A DNA stretch of 33,762 nt from assembly GCA_030156385.1 (NCBI GenBank), contig JASGMR010000015.1, positions 1 to 33,762 of the forward strand. The letters run 5' to 3'. Each line of letters begins with the position of its first letter. Positions within the stretch are counted from its first letter, which is position 1. The stretch comes from Kosmotogales bacterium (GTDB lineage Bacteria; Thermotogota; Thermotogae; Petrotogales; Kosmotogaceae). This document shows, one piece after another, positions 23,883-31,901 of this stretch. Position numbers and translations under genes: made by a program. The notes under the pieces are model-generated. The model did no database searches and was not told the origin of the DNA. It worked only from the letters and a program-made list of their open reading frames with translations.

Positions 23883-25391
23883 ATGGATCAAGCACCATTC
23901 CTAACAATGAGCAATATTTGCAAGTCATTTCCAGGGGTTCAGGCACTGAAAAATGTAGATTTCGACTTGCGTAAGGGAGAAGTTCACTGTATTCTGGGTG
24001 AAAATGGAGCAGGAAAATCAACGTTAATAAAAATATTAAGCGGAGCTTTAAGGGAAGACTCGGGAGTTATCCGCGTTGATGGTAAAGCTGTGACATTAGA
24101 TTCGCCGGCAAGGGCCCACGAGCTCGGTTTCTCAACGATATATCAGGAATTTAACCTTTGTCCAAATTTATCGGTGGCAGCAAACATGTTTCTTGGCGAA
24201 GAAAAACAATTTAAAAATAAAGGATTGATAGACAAAGCAAAAATGAGATCAAAAGCCAAAGAATATTTAACTAAATTAGGAGTTGAAATCTCTCCATCGG
24301 TCAGGTTGAGTTCTTTAACAGTTGCTCAGCAACAGGTAGTGGAGATAAGTAAGGCCCTTTCAAGAGGAGCAAAAGTAATTATTATGGATGAACCGACGGC
24401 ATCTTTGTCCGGTGAAGAAGTTGAAAGATTGTTCGAAACGATTTGTCTTCTGAGAGAAAACGGAGTAAGTATCGTGTATATCTCTCACCGCCTCGATGAA
24501 ATATTTGAAATAGGAGATCGGATAACGATATTACGTGATGGTACGAAAGTTAAGACGCTTGAAAGTACAAAGGAAATCCCAAGAGAAGAAATCGTTGCAC
24601 TCATGGTTGGGCGTAAGCTTGAGGATTGGATTCCGAAAATAAAAACTGAAAAAGGAAAAGAAATTCTTAAGATTACTGACTTAAATAGTGAAGGCAAGTT
24701 TTATGATATCAACTTTACCTTGTATGAAGGAGAAATATTAGGATTTTCCGGGCTGGTCGGTTCTGGAAGAACGGAGGTTATGCGGGCTATATTTGGTGCA
24801 GATCCCTATGATAAAGGCACAATTTGGTTCGATGGAAAAGAAATGGAAAAGAACAATCCTTCAAAGGCCATTAAAGCTGGAATGTATCTTCTACCTGAGA
24901 ATAGAAAGGACCAGGGACTTATCTTATTATTGCCAATTAGTCAGAATGTAACGCTTCCCAGACTTTCCCTGGTTTCCAATATTTTCAAAATTTCAAAAGG
25001 AAAAGAAAGAGAAGCTGTGGAACATTACAGTAAAGAACTGAATATAAAAACACCAACTATTCGTAGATTGGTTAAATTCCTGAGTGGCGGTAATCAACAG
25101 AAATGTGTTCTAGCTAAAGGACTTTTTTCCAGATCAAAATTGCTTATATTCGATGAACCCACAAGAGGTATAGATGTCGGAACAAAAGCGGAGATTTATG
25201 ACTTGATAAACAGTCTTGTTGTAGAAGGTATAGGAATTATTGTAGTTTCATCTGAGCTTCCGGAAATTCTAGGTCTATGTGACAGAATAATTGTTATGAA
25301 AGATGGAACGATTGCAGGGGAGCTTGAGAGAGGACATGCTACACAAGAAGCGGCAATGGCTCTTGCTCTAGGAGAAGGAGGAATAAACTAG
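23883..25391 (+). CDS. rbsA: Ribose-type ABC importer, ATP-binding protein (two NBDs)
   Basis: A 502-residue double ATPase of the CUT2 (RbsA/MglA/XylG) importer family. NBD1 has Walker A GENGAGKST (39-47), the CUT2-type degenerate signature LTVAQQQVVEISKALS and Walker B VIIMDEPTASLS. NBD2 has a relaxed Walker A (GLVGSGRTEV), signature LSGGNQQK and Walker B LLIFDEPTRGIDVG. Asymmetric NBDs are typical of this family. The ATG at 23883 has a GTGAGGT-type site. The permease gene starts at the base after its TAG stop. CUT2 substrates include ribose, galactose, xylose and autoinducer-2; the ribokinase neighbour favours ribose. Confidence 0.95.
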   Translation: MDQAPFLTMSNICKSFPGVQALKNVDFDLRKGEVHCILGENGAGKSTLIKILSGALREDSGVIRVDGKAVTLDSPARAHELGFSTIYQEFNLCPNLSVAANMFLGEEKQFKNKGLIDKAKMRSKAKEYLTKLGVEISPSVRLSSLTVAQQQVVEISKALSRGAKVIIMDEPTASLSGEEVERLFETICLLRENGVSIVYISHRLDEIFEIGDRITILRDGTKVKTLESTKEIPREEIVALMVGRKLEDWIPKIKTEKGKEILKITDLNSEGKFYDINFTLYEGEILGFSGLVGSGRTEVMRAIFGADPYDKGTIWFDGKEMEKNNPSKAIKAGMYLLPENRKDQGLILLLPISQNVTLPRLSLVSNIFKISKGKEREAVEHYSKELNIKTPTIRRLVKFLSGGNQQKCVLAKGLFSRSKLLIFDEPTRGIDVGTKAEIYDLINSLVVEGIGIIVVSSELPEILGLCDRIIVMKDGTIAGELERGHATQEAAMALALGEGGIN

Positions 25392-26378
25392 ATGAAAAAT
25401 GTTAATGAAAAATCAAATAAGAAACTGACTCGCATGAACTCTTTAAAAGATATTTTAGTGTCACAATACTTTGTTATCATTGTTATTCTTTTGGTCATGG
25501 GAATAACAATATCCTTTCTTTCACCAGTCTTTTTGACGTCTAGAAACCTCCTTAATGTTTTGCTCCAAACCTCTATAAACATAATAGTTGCCGTTGGAGT
25601 TACGATGGTTATTCTTACAGGAGGTATAGATCTGGGTGTTGGTTCAGTTGTTGCACTAACTGGGGTAACACTTGGAACGATGCTGAAAGCAAATTTTCCA
25701 ATTCCCATCGCTTTTTTATTAGCAGTGCTTGTGGGAGCCTTCACAGGAATAATAAATGGATTGTTGGTGTCCAAGGGAAAGGTGCCGGCGTTTGTGGCGA
25801 CTCTTGGAATGATGAGTGTAGCGAGAGGATTGTCTTTAATAATCACCGGCGGACGAAGTATATATGTTTTTCCAAAAAGTTTTCTCAATTTTTTCGGGAT
25901 AGGCTATCTATGGTTTATACCAATGCCAGTTGTAATCGCAATTGTTGTTGTTATTGTTGCACACTACATTCTAAATCAAACCCGCTTTGGAAGGTATGTA
26001 TACTCCATCGGTGGAAATGCCGAAGCGGCGCGATTAGCGGGTGTTAAAGTCTCTTCCATGTTGATAATGACTTATATGTTTGCCGGGGTAACATATGCGA
26101 TAGGAGGCACGATTCTTACTGCAAGGCTCAATTCTGCTCAACCAATAGCAGGTAACGGTTACGAACTCGATGCAATTGCGGCAGCAGTAATTGGTGGGAC
26201 AAGCTTATCAGGAGGAGTTGGAACTGTATGGGGTACTGTGCTGGGCGCTCTTATTATGGGAGTATTGAGAAATGGACTGAATCTTTTGAACATTTCTTCT
26301 TATATTCAACAGGTATTAATTGGGACAGTTATTGTAGGCGCAGTACTTATAGATAGATTACGTAATAATAAAGCTTAA
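25392..26378 (+). CDS. rbsC: Ribose-type ABC importer permease
   Basis: A 328-residue CUT2-family permease with 8-10 hydrophobic helices, which forms the membrane channel with RbsA. Diagnostic segments are NIIVAVGVTMVILTGGIDLGVGSVVALTG (residues 62-90), GAFTGIINGLLVSKGKVPAFVATLGMMSVARG, NAEAARLAGVKV (the ATPase-coupling loop) and AAAVIGGTSLSGGVGTVWGTVLGALIMGVLRNGLNLL. The ATG immediately follows the rbsA stop; the GGAGGA ribosome binding site lies in the last codons of rbsA. Translation is therefore coupled and the stoichiometry tied. Confidence 0.95.
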   Translation: MKNVNEKSNKKLTRMNSLKDILVSQYFVIIVILLVMGITISFLSPVFLTSRNLLNVLLQTSINIIVAVGVTMVILTGGIDLGVGSVVALTGVTLGTMLKANFPIPIAFLLAVLVGAFTGIINGLLVSKGKVPAFVATLGMMSVARGLSLIITGGRSIYVFPKSFLNFFGIGYLWFIPMPVVIAIVVVIVAHYILNQTRFGRYVYSIGGNAEAARLAGVKVSSMLIMTYMFAGVTYAIGGTILTARLNSAQPIAGNGYELDAIAAAVIGGTSLSGGVGTVWGTVLGALIMGVLRNGLNLLNISSYIQQVLIGTVIVGAVLIDRLRNNKA

Positions 26379-26453
26379 AGATTTACAAATTGTTATACAT
26401 ATTTGCAATAAGTTTAATGATAGCTAATCAAAAGAATTTAAACAAATTTCAAA

Positions 26454-26471
26454 TTCAGCGTGGGAGCTGAA
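26454..26471 (+). promoter_or_regulatory. Hairpin directly before the rbsB ribosome binding site
   Basis: TTCAGC (26454-26459) and GCTGAA (26466-26471) form a 6-bp stem with a 6-nt loop, 8 nt before AGGAGG. A hairpin here could mark an mRNA processing or stability site that raises expression of the binding protein above the permease. A weak internal promoter, TTGTTA (26390-26395) and TTTAAT (26413-26418) at 17-bp spacing, is also possible. Confidence 0.4.
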
Positions 26472-26493
26472 AAATCAAAAAGGAGGGTATTTT

Positions 26494-27432
26494 ATGAGAA
26501 AGACCAAAGTTTTAGTAACAGTTTTACTGGTATTGATGATTTCAATCGTGTCATTAGCAGCTACTCCAAAGATAGCGTTAATAATGAAAACCCTGACGAA
26601 TCCATTCTTTATAACTATGAAAGATGGTGCTGTTCAGGCCGCAAAAGATTTAGGTGTCGATTTGATAGTTGTTTCTGCAGATTATGAAACATCTATTATG
26701 CAGCAGGTTTCTCTGATTCAGGACATGACGACACAGCAGGTTGATGCAATTGTTATTGCACCTAACGATTCAAAAGCAGTAGTACCAGCACTTTCAGAAG
26801 CACAGAAAGCAGGCGTTCACATTATAAACATCGATAACGCAATTGACTTAGCCGCTGCGGAAGCAGGAGATCTGGATGTTGAAATTTTCATAAGTGCAGA
26901 TAATGTTATCGGTGGTCAGCTTGCTACTTCATACCTCGCTGCCTTGCTTGGCGGAAGTGGTAAAGTTGCAATGTTAGAGGGTATTCCCGGAGTCGAAAAT
27001 GCAGAAGGCAGGAAAGCAGGCTTTTTGAATGTTGTAAAACTCTTCCCGGATATCGAAGTTGTTGCAATGCAAACTGCAAACTGGGAAACTGAACAGGCTC
27101 TGAACGTTTTCAGCAATATTCTTCAGGCTCATCCAGATATAGATGGTGTTTTCTGTGCAAACGATATGATGGCTCTTGGAGCAATTCAAGCAATTGAAGC
27201 GGCCGGAAAAACAGGAGAAATTTATGTTACTTCTTATGACGATCTCGAAGCCGCGCAAGCAGCTATTCTTGAAGGTACAATGCATGCGACAGTTGAACAG
27301 AATCCTTATCTTATGGGATATTACGGTGTAGAATACGCGCTCAAAGCAATCGCGGGCGAAGAGCTTCCAGACCAATTTATGGTCCCTCTCTCTTGTGTTG
27401 ATAAAGCTTTATTAACGGGAGAAAGATGGTAA
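26494..27432 (+). CDS. rbsB: Ribose-type sugar-binding protein (exported)
   Basis: A 312-residue periplasmic binding protein (type I fold, Peripla_BP_4) that would deliver the sugar to RbsAC. The signal peptide is MRKTKVLVTVLLVLMISIVSLA, with likely cleavage near SLA-AT at 22 and no lipobox Cys, so it is soluble or tethered otherwise. Family marks are IALIMKTLTNPFFITMKDGA, VDAIVIAPNDSKAVVPAL, NAEGRKAGFLN, DGVFCANDMMALGAIQA and VTSYDD. The strong AAGGAGGG site lies 7-8 nt upstream. Its sequence fits D-ribose or allose binders; the exact ligand is open. A 435-bp gap follows. Confidence 0.93.
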   Translation: MRKTKVLVTVLLVLMISIVSLAATPKIALIMKTLTNPFFITMKDGAVQAAKDLGVDLIVVSADYETSIMQQVSLIQDMTTQQVDAIVIAPNDSKAVVPALSEAQKAGVHIINIDNAIDLAAAEAGDLDVEIFISADNVIGGQLATSYLAALLGGSGKVAMLEGIPGVENAEGRKAGFLNVVKLFPDIEVVAMQTANWETEQALNVFSNILQAHPDIDGVFCANDMMALGAIQAIEAAGKTGEIYVTSYDDLEAAQAAILEGTMHATVEQNPYLMGYYGVEYALKAIAGEELPDQFMVPLSCVDKALLTGERW

Positions 27433-27481
27433 TAATTTTTTACAAGGATTTTTAAGCGGGAGTGTTTATCTGACGAAAAAA

Positions 27482-27514
27482 GGGAGTGGGGCTGCAAAAG
27501 TCCCCTCCACCCCC
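27482..27514 (+). terminator. GC-rich hairpin after rbsB (possible terminator or mRNA stabiliser)
   Basis: GGGAGTGGGG (27482-27491) pairs with CCTCCACCCC (27504-27514 region), giving about 9 pairs with one mismatch and one bulge. The plus strand lacks a clean T-run after it, while the minus strand has one. As a transcript end for rbsB it is imperfect; protection of the rbsB mRNA 3' end is as likely. It is strikingly GC-rich for this region. Confidence 0.4.
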
Positions 27515-27696
27515 CCTTCTACAACATTCGTTATACCCTTATAAAGCTATTCCGTTTATTGAATTGATACCAGTTTGGGTGGGAAATTTATAAAAGGTGT
27601 ATTTATAAATATTTTAGAAAATTATTAAAAAGGCGACAGGCTTTTTGAAGTGGCAGGTATTTTAGAATTTGAAAAGATACAGTAAAAGAATGTCTC

Positions 27697-27799
27697 ATGC
27701 TAAAAGCGAAAAGAGGATTTTTGGTGGGATTTAAAAATGTTAAGTTTAAAGGATTTCGCTTCATTTAATTTGAGCGAAAGGGGATCTTTTCTGTAGCAT
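27697..27799 (+). ncRNA. Candidate structured leader of the nucleoside hydrolase genes
   Basis: Nested pairings are visible: outer ATGCTA/TAGCAT (27697-27702 with 27794-27799), then AAAAGA/TCTTTT (27709-27714 with 27785-27790), and an inner hairpin TTTCGCT/AGCGAAA (27754-27760 with 27773-27779). A second copy of AGCGAAA at 27705-27711 could instead pair with TTTCGCT, so two mutually exclusive folds exist. It ends 68 nt before the start of the first hydrolase gene. It could be a riboswitch-like leader or a processed small RNA; it fits no class I know. Confidence 0.45.
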
Positions 27800-27867
27800 A
27801 GTTTAAGAAATTTTTGAATTTTCTTGAGAAGTGGCATTAGCGTTATAAATAATAAGGAGGCAAAAAT

Positions 27868-28959
27868 ATGAAAAGGAAAATTGGAATCTTGGTAATTGTA
27901 CTTTTAGTAAGTGTAGTATCCACTTTTGGAACACAAAAAGTCATTCTTGATACCGACTTCGGCTCTTTTGGCGATGATGCTCAGGCACTTTTCATTCTTT
28001 TGGCACATCCGGAAGTTGAGCTGTTAGGTATCACGATTGCTCCAGGTAATGTATGGTTGGAAAATGGAATTGCCAATGCATTAAGGGACCTTGAAATAAT
28101 TGATAGAACAGATATACCTGTTATACCTGGCGCTGCAGAGCCATTAATGGGAAGTAGGCAGGAATGGCTGGATGCCGAACAGAAAATCTGGGGAAATGTA
28201 GAATATATGGGTGCGTATTCCAGACAAAGACCCGATAGCTGGGAAAATCTAGAGGTCTGGGGAAAGGTTCCTAGTACAAGCCCTGTTGAAGACATAACGG
28301 CTGTTGAATTCATGGCCGAACAAATCAAAAAGTATCCAAATGAAGTAACTATAATTGAATTAGGAGCTTGCACAAATCTTGCACTACTCGTTCGGGAACA
28401 TCCCGATGTTGTTCCTTTAGTAAAACAGGTTTTTTACATGGGCGGAGCCATAGATATTCGCGGTAACACCAATACTGCAGCGGAATTTAACTTCTGGTAC
28501 GATCCCGAAGCAGCACATATAGCTATAAGTACTCCATGGAAAAGACAAGTGATGTTTCCGCTTGATGTTTGTGAAATCACATTCTACACAAAAGAACAGT
28601 ATGACAAAATTGTAGAACCGGGTGTAGAGGGTCCTGTAATTGATTTGTTCAAGCAAAGCCAGGGAAATAGATTTGAAAGTAATCCAGAAAACAGTTCATT
28701 CGTTTGGGATGTTATGGTCGGCGCATATTTAGTAGATCCTACAATAGTAAAAACCTCTGAAATGAGATATGTATATGTGGATTATTACTACGGACCCAAC
28801 TACGGTAGAAGTCTTGGTTTCCATGAATCCAGAAACAGGGACTTTGCCAATCCTGAGAACTTCCCGGCAAATTCGCAACTTATAGAAGTTGTTTATGAAC
28901 TTGATGAAGATGCTTTTTGGGATGTTTTTATAGACGCGATGCGCTCTTATAGTTATTAA
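27868..28959 (+). CDS. Exported nucleoside hydrolase 1
   Basis: A 363-residue member of the inosine-uridine nucleoside N-ribohydrolase family, which splits nucleosides into ribose and base. The signal peptide MKRKIGILVIVLLVSVVSTFG (1-21) predicts secretion. The Ca2+/ribose site is DTDFGSFGDD (28-37, D28, D30, D36, D37), the wider-spaced variant of DTDPGxDD. ELGACTNLALL, VFYMGGA and AEFNFWYDPEAA (E206, N208) are conserved. At the position of the usual HDP motif it has W280-D281 (SFVWDVMVGAYLVDP), so the catalytic His is replaced by Trp. The start ATG 27868 has AAGGAGG. It is clearly related to the next gene. Confidence 0.9.
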   Translation: MKRKIGILVIVLLVSVVSTFGTQKVILDTDFGSFGDDAQALFILLAHPEVELLGITIAPGNVWLENGIANALRDLEIIDRTDIPVIPGAAEPLMGSRQEWLDAEQKIWGNVEYMGAYSRQRPDSWENLEVWGKVPSTSPVEDITAVEFMAEQIKKYPNEVTIIELGACTNLALLVREHPDVVPLVKQVFYMGGAIDIRGNTNTAAEFNFWYDPEAAHIAISTPWKRQVMFPLDVCEITFYTKEQYDKIVEPGVEGPVIDLFKQSQGNRFESNPENSSFVWDVMVGAYLVDPTIVKTSEMRYVYVDYYYGPNYGRSLGFHESRNRDFANPENFPANSQLIEVVYELDEDAFWDVFIDAMRSYSY

Positions 28960-29039
28960 ATTATTTGAAGAAATCAAAAAGTTAAAAATTGAATTTTCTT
29001 AAAAGATTAGTATGAGGCTTCTAAAAAGGAGGAAAAAAT

Positions 29040-30152
29040 ATGGGAATTAGAAAAGGATTGGTTATTTTTCTGTTGGTGGCAATTTTAGCTTTCTCTGCAT
29101 TTGGAGAGGCAAAGAAAAAGGTTATATTGGATACAGATATGGTTTTTGGATTTGATGATGGTATTTGTATGGTAATGTTAGCTCAGGCACCAAATATTGA
29201 TTTACTCGGTGTGGTTACATGTTATGCTCATAATTATGTTACAATCGAAGCTGCTGCTGGAATCAGGCAGCTAGAAATGATAGGTAAAGCCGATGAAATA
29301 CCGGTGTTTATGGGTTGCCCATATCCTATTTATGCATTTCGTGTAAAAAATGAAGAATTTGCAGAATCTGAACAGACTTTCCTCGGGCAAGTTGCTACTA
29401 AATGGAATGATGAACCGGCATCATACGAGGACTATGTTGCTAATCCCGATAACTTTGCGTATGGAGCTCCCGTTACTCCTGTACAGGAAGAACACGGTGT
29501 AACATGGATGATAAACACTATTCGGGAGAATCCAAACGAAATAACAATTGTAGCAATTGGGTCTATGACAAATATTGCTGCTGCAATTTTATTAGCTCCG
29601 GATATAGTTCCACTTGTTAAAGAAATAGTCTATATGTCTTCCTCATTTGATATTCCTGGAAATATTACTCCTGCAGCCGAGTATAATATTTGGTATGATC
29701 CTGAGGCTGCAAAGGCAGTTTACAGAGCCCCTTGGAATAAACAGGTATTCAACTCTCTCGATATTGACCAATACTACAAATATACAAAAGAAGTTCATGA
29801 TGAAATAGTAAAGGCAGACTTACCCATAACAAGGATGTTAGATGGTATATATGGTCAGGGATTTGCAGATAATCCTGATAGATTAGTTAATATTTGGGAT
29901 TTATTAAGTGCAGCATACGTTATTGATCCCACACTATTCACAGAAATTCAAGAACGCTGGGTTGACGTTGATACTAATTATGGTCATAACTATGGAAGAA
30001 CTGTAAGTTGGCAAGAAGGAGCTTGGCCAAAGCCAACTCCTGGAACACAAAAAGTAGATATACTATGGAAGATGGATGAAGATGGATTCTGGGATCTATT
30101 TACTGAATTAGTAACAGCTCCTATTGAAGACCCTGTTAATCCCAATTGGTAA
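29040..30152 (+). CDS. Exported nucleoside hydrolase 2
   Basis: A 370-residue homologue of the preceding gene, probably a tandem duplicate that has diverged. The signal peptide is MGIRKGLVIFLLVAILAFSAFG (1-22). The metal site is DTDMVFGFDD (31-40, D31, D33, D39, D40). AIGSMTNIAAA, VYMSSSFD (where GG of the usual MGG is replaced) and AEYNIWYDPEAA (E214, N216) follow. The HDP position again reads W286-D287 (NIWDLLSAAYVIDP). AAGGAGG lies just upstream, 80 bp after hydrolase 1. Different loops (residues 95-140) suggest a different base preference. The pair would release ribose for the RbsB/RbsAC importer encoded upstream. Confidence 0.9.
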   Translation: MGIRKGLVIFLLVAILAFSAFGEAKKKVILDTDMVFGFDDGICMVMLAQAPNIDLLGVVTCYAHNYVTIEAAAGIRQLEMIGKADEIPVFMGCPYPIYAFRVKNEEFAESEQTFLGQVATKWNDEPASYEDYVANPDNFAYGAPVTPVQEEHGVTWMINTIRENPNEITIVAIGSMTNIAAAILLAPDIVPLVKEIVYMSSSFDIPGNITPAAEYNIWYDPEAAKAVYRAPWNKQVFNSLDIDQYYKYTKEVHDEIVKADLPITRMLDGIYGQGFADNPDRLVNIWDLLSAAYVIDPTLFTEIQERWVDVDTNYGHNYGRTVSWQEGAWPKPTPGTQKVDILWKMDEDGFWDLFTELVTAPIEDPVNPNW

Positions 30153-30199
30153 TTGTGTGATTTTTTGAAAATAAAATCTAGTAATTGATCTCAGATGTT

Positions 30200-30259
30200 A
30201 GGTGAACCTTAAACAAAGAAGAGTCCTCTATATTTCTTCTGAATGTTTAAGGTTCCCCT
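30200..30259 (+). terminator. Long hairpin at the end of the nucleoside hydrolase transcript
   Basis: GAACCTTAAACA (30204-30215) and TGTTTAAGGTTC (30244-30255) are exact 12-nt inverted repeats, extended to 16 bp with one mismatch (30200-30259). The loop pairs further (AAGAAGA with TTCTTCT, 30216-30222 and 30234-30240). A T-run does not follow directly, so this is a transcript-end or mRNA-protecting structure rather than a textbook terminator. Confidence 0.55.
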
Positions 30260-30728
30260 ATATTTAATTAAGAGTAATATTGAATAAAATTGAAAAAAAT
30301 TTATTCGCCTCTAGAATGAAAGGATAAATAAAATAAAAAAAGAAACGAATATTTGAATGATTTATAGTTTTGTATTTATTCAAAATTTTCCTAATTATCA
30401 TTCAGTACAAAACAATTTTTTAAAGAAGTATTTTGTAAAACAATATTTTTAAATTGGGAATACAACTATTTTCCATGGCCGATAACAGACTTATATGAAG
30501 CAATTTTTATCTATTTTGTAAGAATTATTTAATTATTTATAAAACTTAAATGCATTTATCATATGCGATTAACATCTTCTAAATTAATTCTAAGAATTTT
30601 GTCATTTATCCGAATATATTTTTACAAAAACTTCAATATTTTTTTTAAAAATATTTATTAATAAACGACTAAAACAATTTATAATTATGCTTAAATATTA
30701 AATATAGGCTGGTTTTGAAGTATTTTAT

Positions 30729-30744
30729 ATGTAAACGTTTTCAT
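30729..30744 (+). promoter_or_regulatory. LacI-type operator at the regulator's own gene
   Basis: ATGTAAACGTTTTCAT is a near-perfect palindrome with the same AAACGTTT centre as the operators before rbsK. It ends 1 bp before the GAGAGGTG ribosome binding site and 13 nt before the start codon, so binding would block transcription of the regulator. Autorepression is the likely purpose. Confidence 0.75.
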
Positions 30745-30756
30745 GAGAGGTGTATT

Positions 30757-31737
30757 TTGAATATTAAAGATGTTGCTAAGAATTGCGGTGTTTCAATTGC
30801 CACTGTTTCAAGAGTATTGAATGGGACTTCTTATGTAAGTCCGGAGTTGGTTGAAAGGGTTTTAAACTCAGTTGAAAAACTGGGATATAAACCAAGTAAA
30901 ATAGCTCAAAGCTTAAGAAAAGGAGAAACATATAATATTGGTTTTTTGGTACCGGATATTTCGAATATGTTTTTTTCATCTATTATAAAAGGTGCCAATA
31001 GCGTATTAGAAAATGAAGGATATATAATTTTTCTTTGTAATTCATATGGAGATAGAAAAAAGGAAGTAAAACTTCTTGAAAAACTTTTTATTTCCGGTAT
31101 CGATGGTTTGATAGTCGTTCCAATTGATATTCATAACAATTTTATTGATTTTATGACTTACAAGAAAATAAAAGTTTTGGTAATAGATGAGATAATAAAC
31201 AAAAAAAATATTTCGAGCATAGCATCTGATAACTATAATGGAATGATTGAATTGATAGATTATCTGTATGTTAATGGACATAGTTCCTTTATTTTTTTGA
31301 GCGGGAATCCCTCTACTTTCAGCGCAAGGAAACGAACAAAGGCCTTTGAGGATAAAATGCGGGATTTAAAAATAAATGATTTCAAAATTATTCTTGGCGA
31401 GTATACATATGAAAGTGGAGTAAAAATGGCAAAAAAAATCGAAAAAATTCCCGATGCTATTGTTTGTGGTAATGATATGATTGCATTTGGTGTAATTAAT
31501 CAATTAAAAAGAAATGGTTTCAGAATACCTGAAGATGTTTCAGTGACTGGCTTTGATGATGTAATATTTTCTTCAATGGTTAGACCCTCTCTTACAACAG
31601 TTAAGCAGGATCCATATGAAATGGGAAGAGCAGGAGGACAACTAATGCTTAAAATGCTTAAGGGAAAAGAAAAAAACGAAATAAGATTGCTCAAAACCAA
31701 ATTGGAAATAAGAGAAAGTACATGTGGCAGAAAATAA
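30757..31737 (+). CDS. LacI/RbsR-family transcriptional regulator
   Basis: A 326-residue repressor-type protein. The LacI helix-turn-helix is NIKDVAKNCGVSIATVSRVLNG (2-23), the hinge helix is SKIAQSLRKG (47-56), and the ligand-binding domain shows IGFLVPDISNMFFSSIIKGA, DGLIVVPID, DAIVCGNDMIAFGV and VTGFDD, ending with TTVKQDPYEMGRAGG. The start is TTG 30757 with GAGAGGTG 4 nt upstream. The frame upstream (from 30715) runs over the operator and is not used. It sits at the end of the ribose/nucleoside locus and probably senses ribose, ribose-5-phosphate or a nucleoside (inference). Confidence 0.93.
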   Translation: MNIKDVAKNCGVSIATVSRVLNGTSYVSPELVERVLNSVEKLGYKPSKIAQSLRKGETYNIGFLVPDISNMFFSSIIKGANSVLENEGYIIFLCNSYGDRKKEVKLLEKLFISGIDGLIVVPIDIHNNFIDFMTYKKIKVLVIDEIINKKNISSIASDNYNGMIELIDYLYVNGHSSFIFLSGNPSTFSARKRTKAFEDKMRDLKINDFKIILGEYTYESGVKMAKKIEKIPDAIVCGNDMIAFGVINQLKRNGFRIPEDVSVTGFDDVIFSSMVRPSLTTVKQDPYEMGRAGGQLMLKMLKGKEKNEIRLLKTKLEIRESTCGRK

Positions 31738-31888
31738 TTTTGTCATAAAAGAAAAAATGCAATAAAGGCATTTCAAAAATTGAATTTTTAAATAATTATA
31801 GACCATTTCGGAAAAGGCATATATATTTTGCAAAAGAAAATATATTCAAAAAATAATTCGAAGAAAACAGATAAAGTACTTACAAATA

Positions 31889-31901
31889 ATGTAAACGTAC
31901 A
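31889..31901 (+). promoter_or_regulatory. Orphan LacI-type operator-like site
   Basis: ATGTAAACGTACA matches the left half and centre of the locus operators (TGTAAACG) and is itself a TGTA...TACA palindrome. It is 2 bp shorter than the perfect 14-bp site. No gene follows for 200 bp on the plus strand, and the gene on the minus strand is convergent. Confidence 0.45.

Larger units (their letters stand above)
27433..27867 (+). other. Non-coding gap between rbsB and the first nucleoside hydrolase gene
   Basis: No gene is visible in this 435-bp stretch. It holds the G/C-rich hairpin at 27482-27514, an AAAAAG/CTTTTT pair near 27628-27647 that is a weak terminator-like stem, the structured segment 27697-27799, and an AAGGAGG ribosome binding site for the next gene. 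A TATAAA at 27844-27849 lies too close to the start codon to serve a normal leader. Confidence 0.5.
30153..30756. other. Long AT-rich gap before the LacI-family gene
   Basis: No gene is visible in about 600 bp. It holds the long hairpin at 30200-30259 just after hydrolase 2, very AT-rich text (30290-30700) with an exact TATAAT at 30680-30685 but no convincing -35, and the operator at 30729-30744. Nothing else was recognised. Confidence 0.5.

Noticed and set aside
27844-27849. TATAAA as a -10 box for nucleoside hydrolase 1
   Set aside because: A start about 7 bp later would fall at the ribosome binding site, leaving no usable leader.
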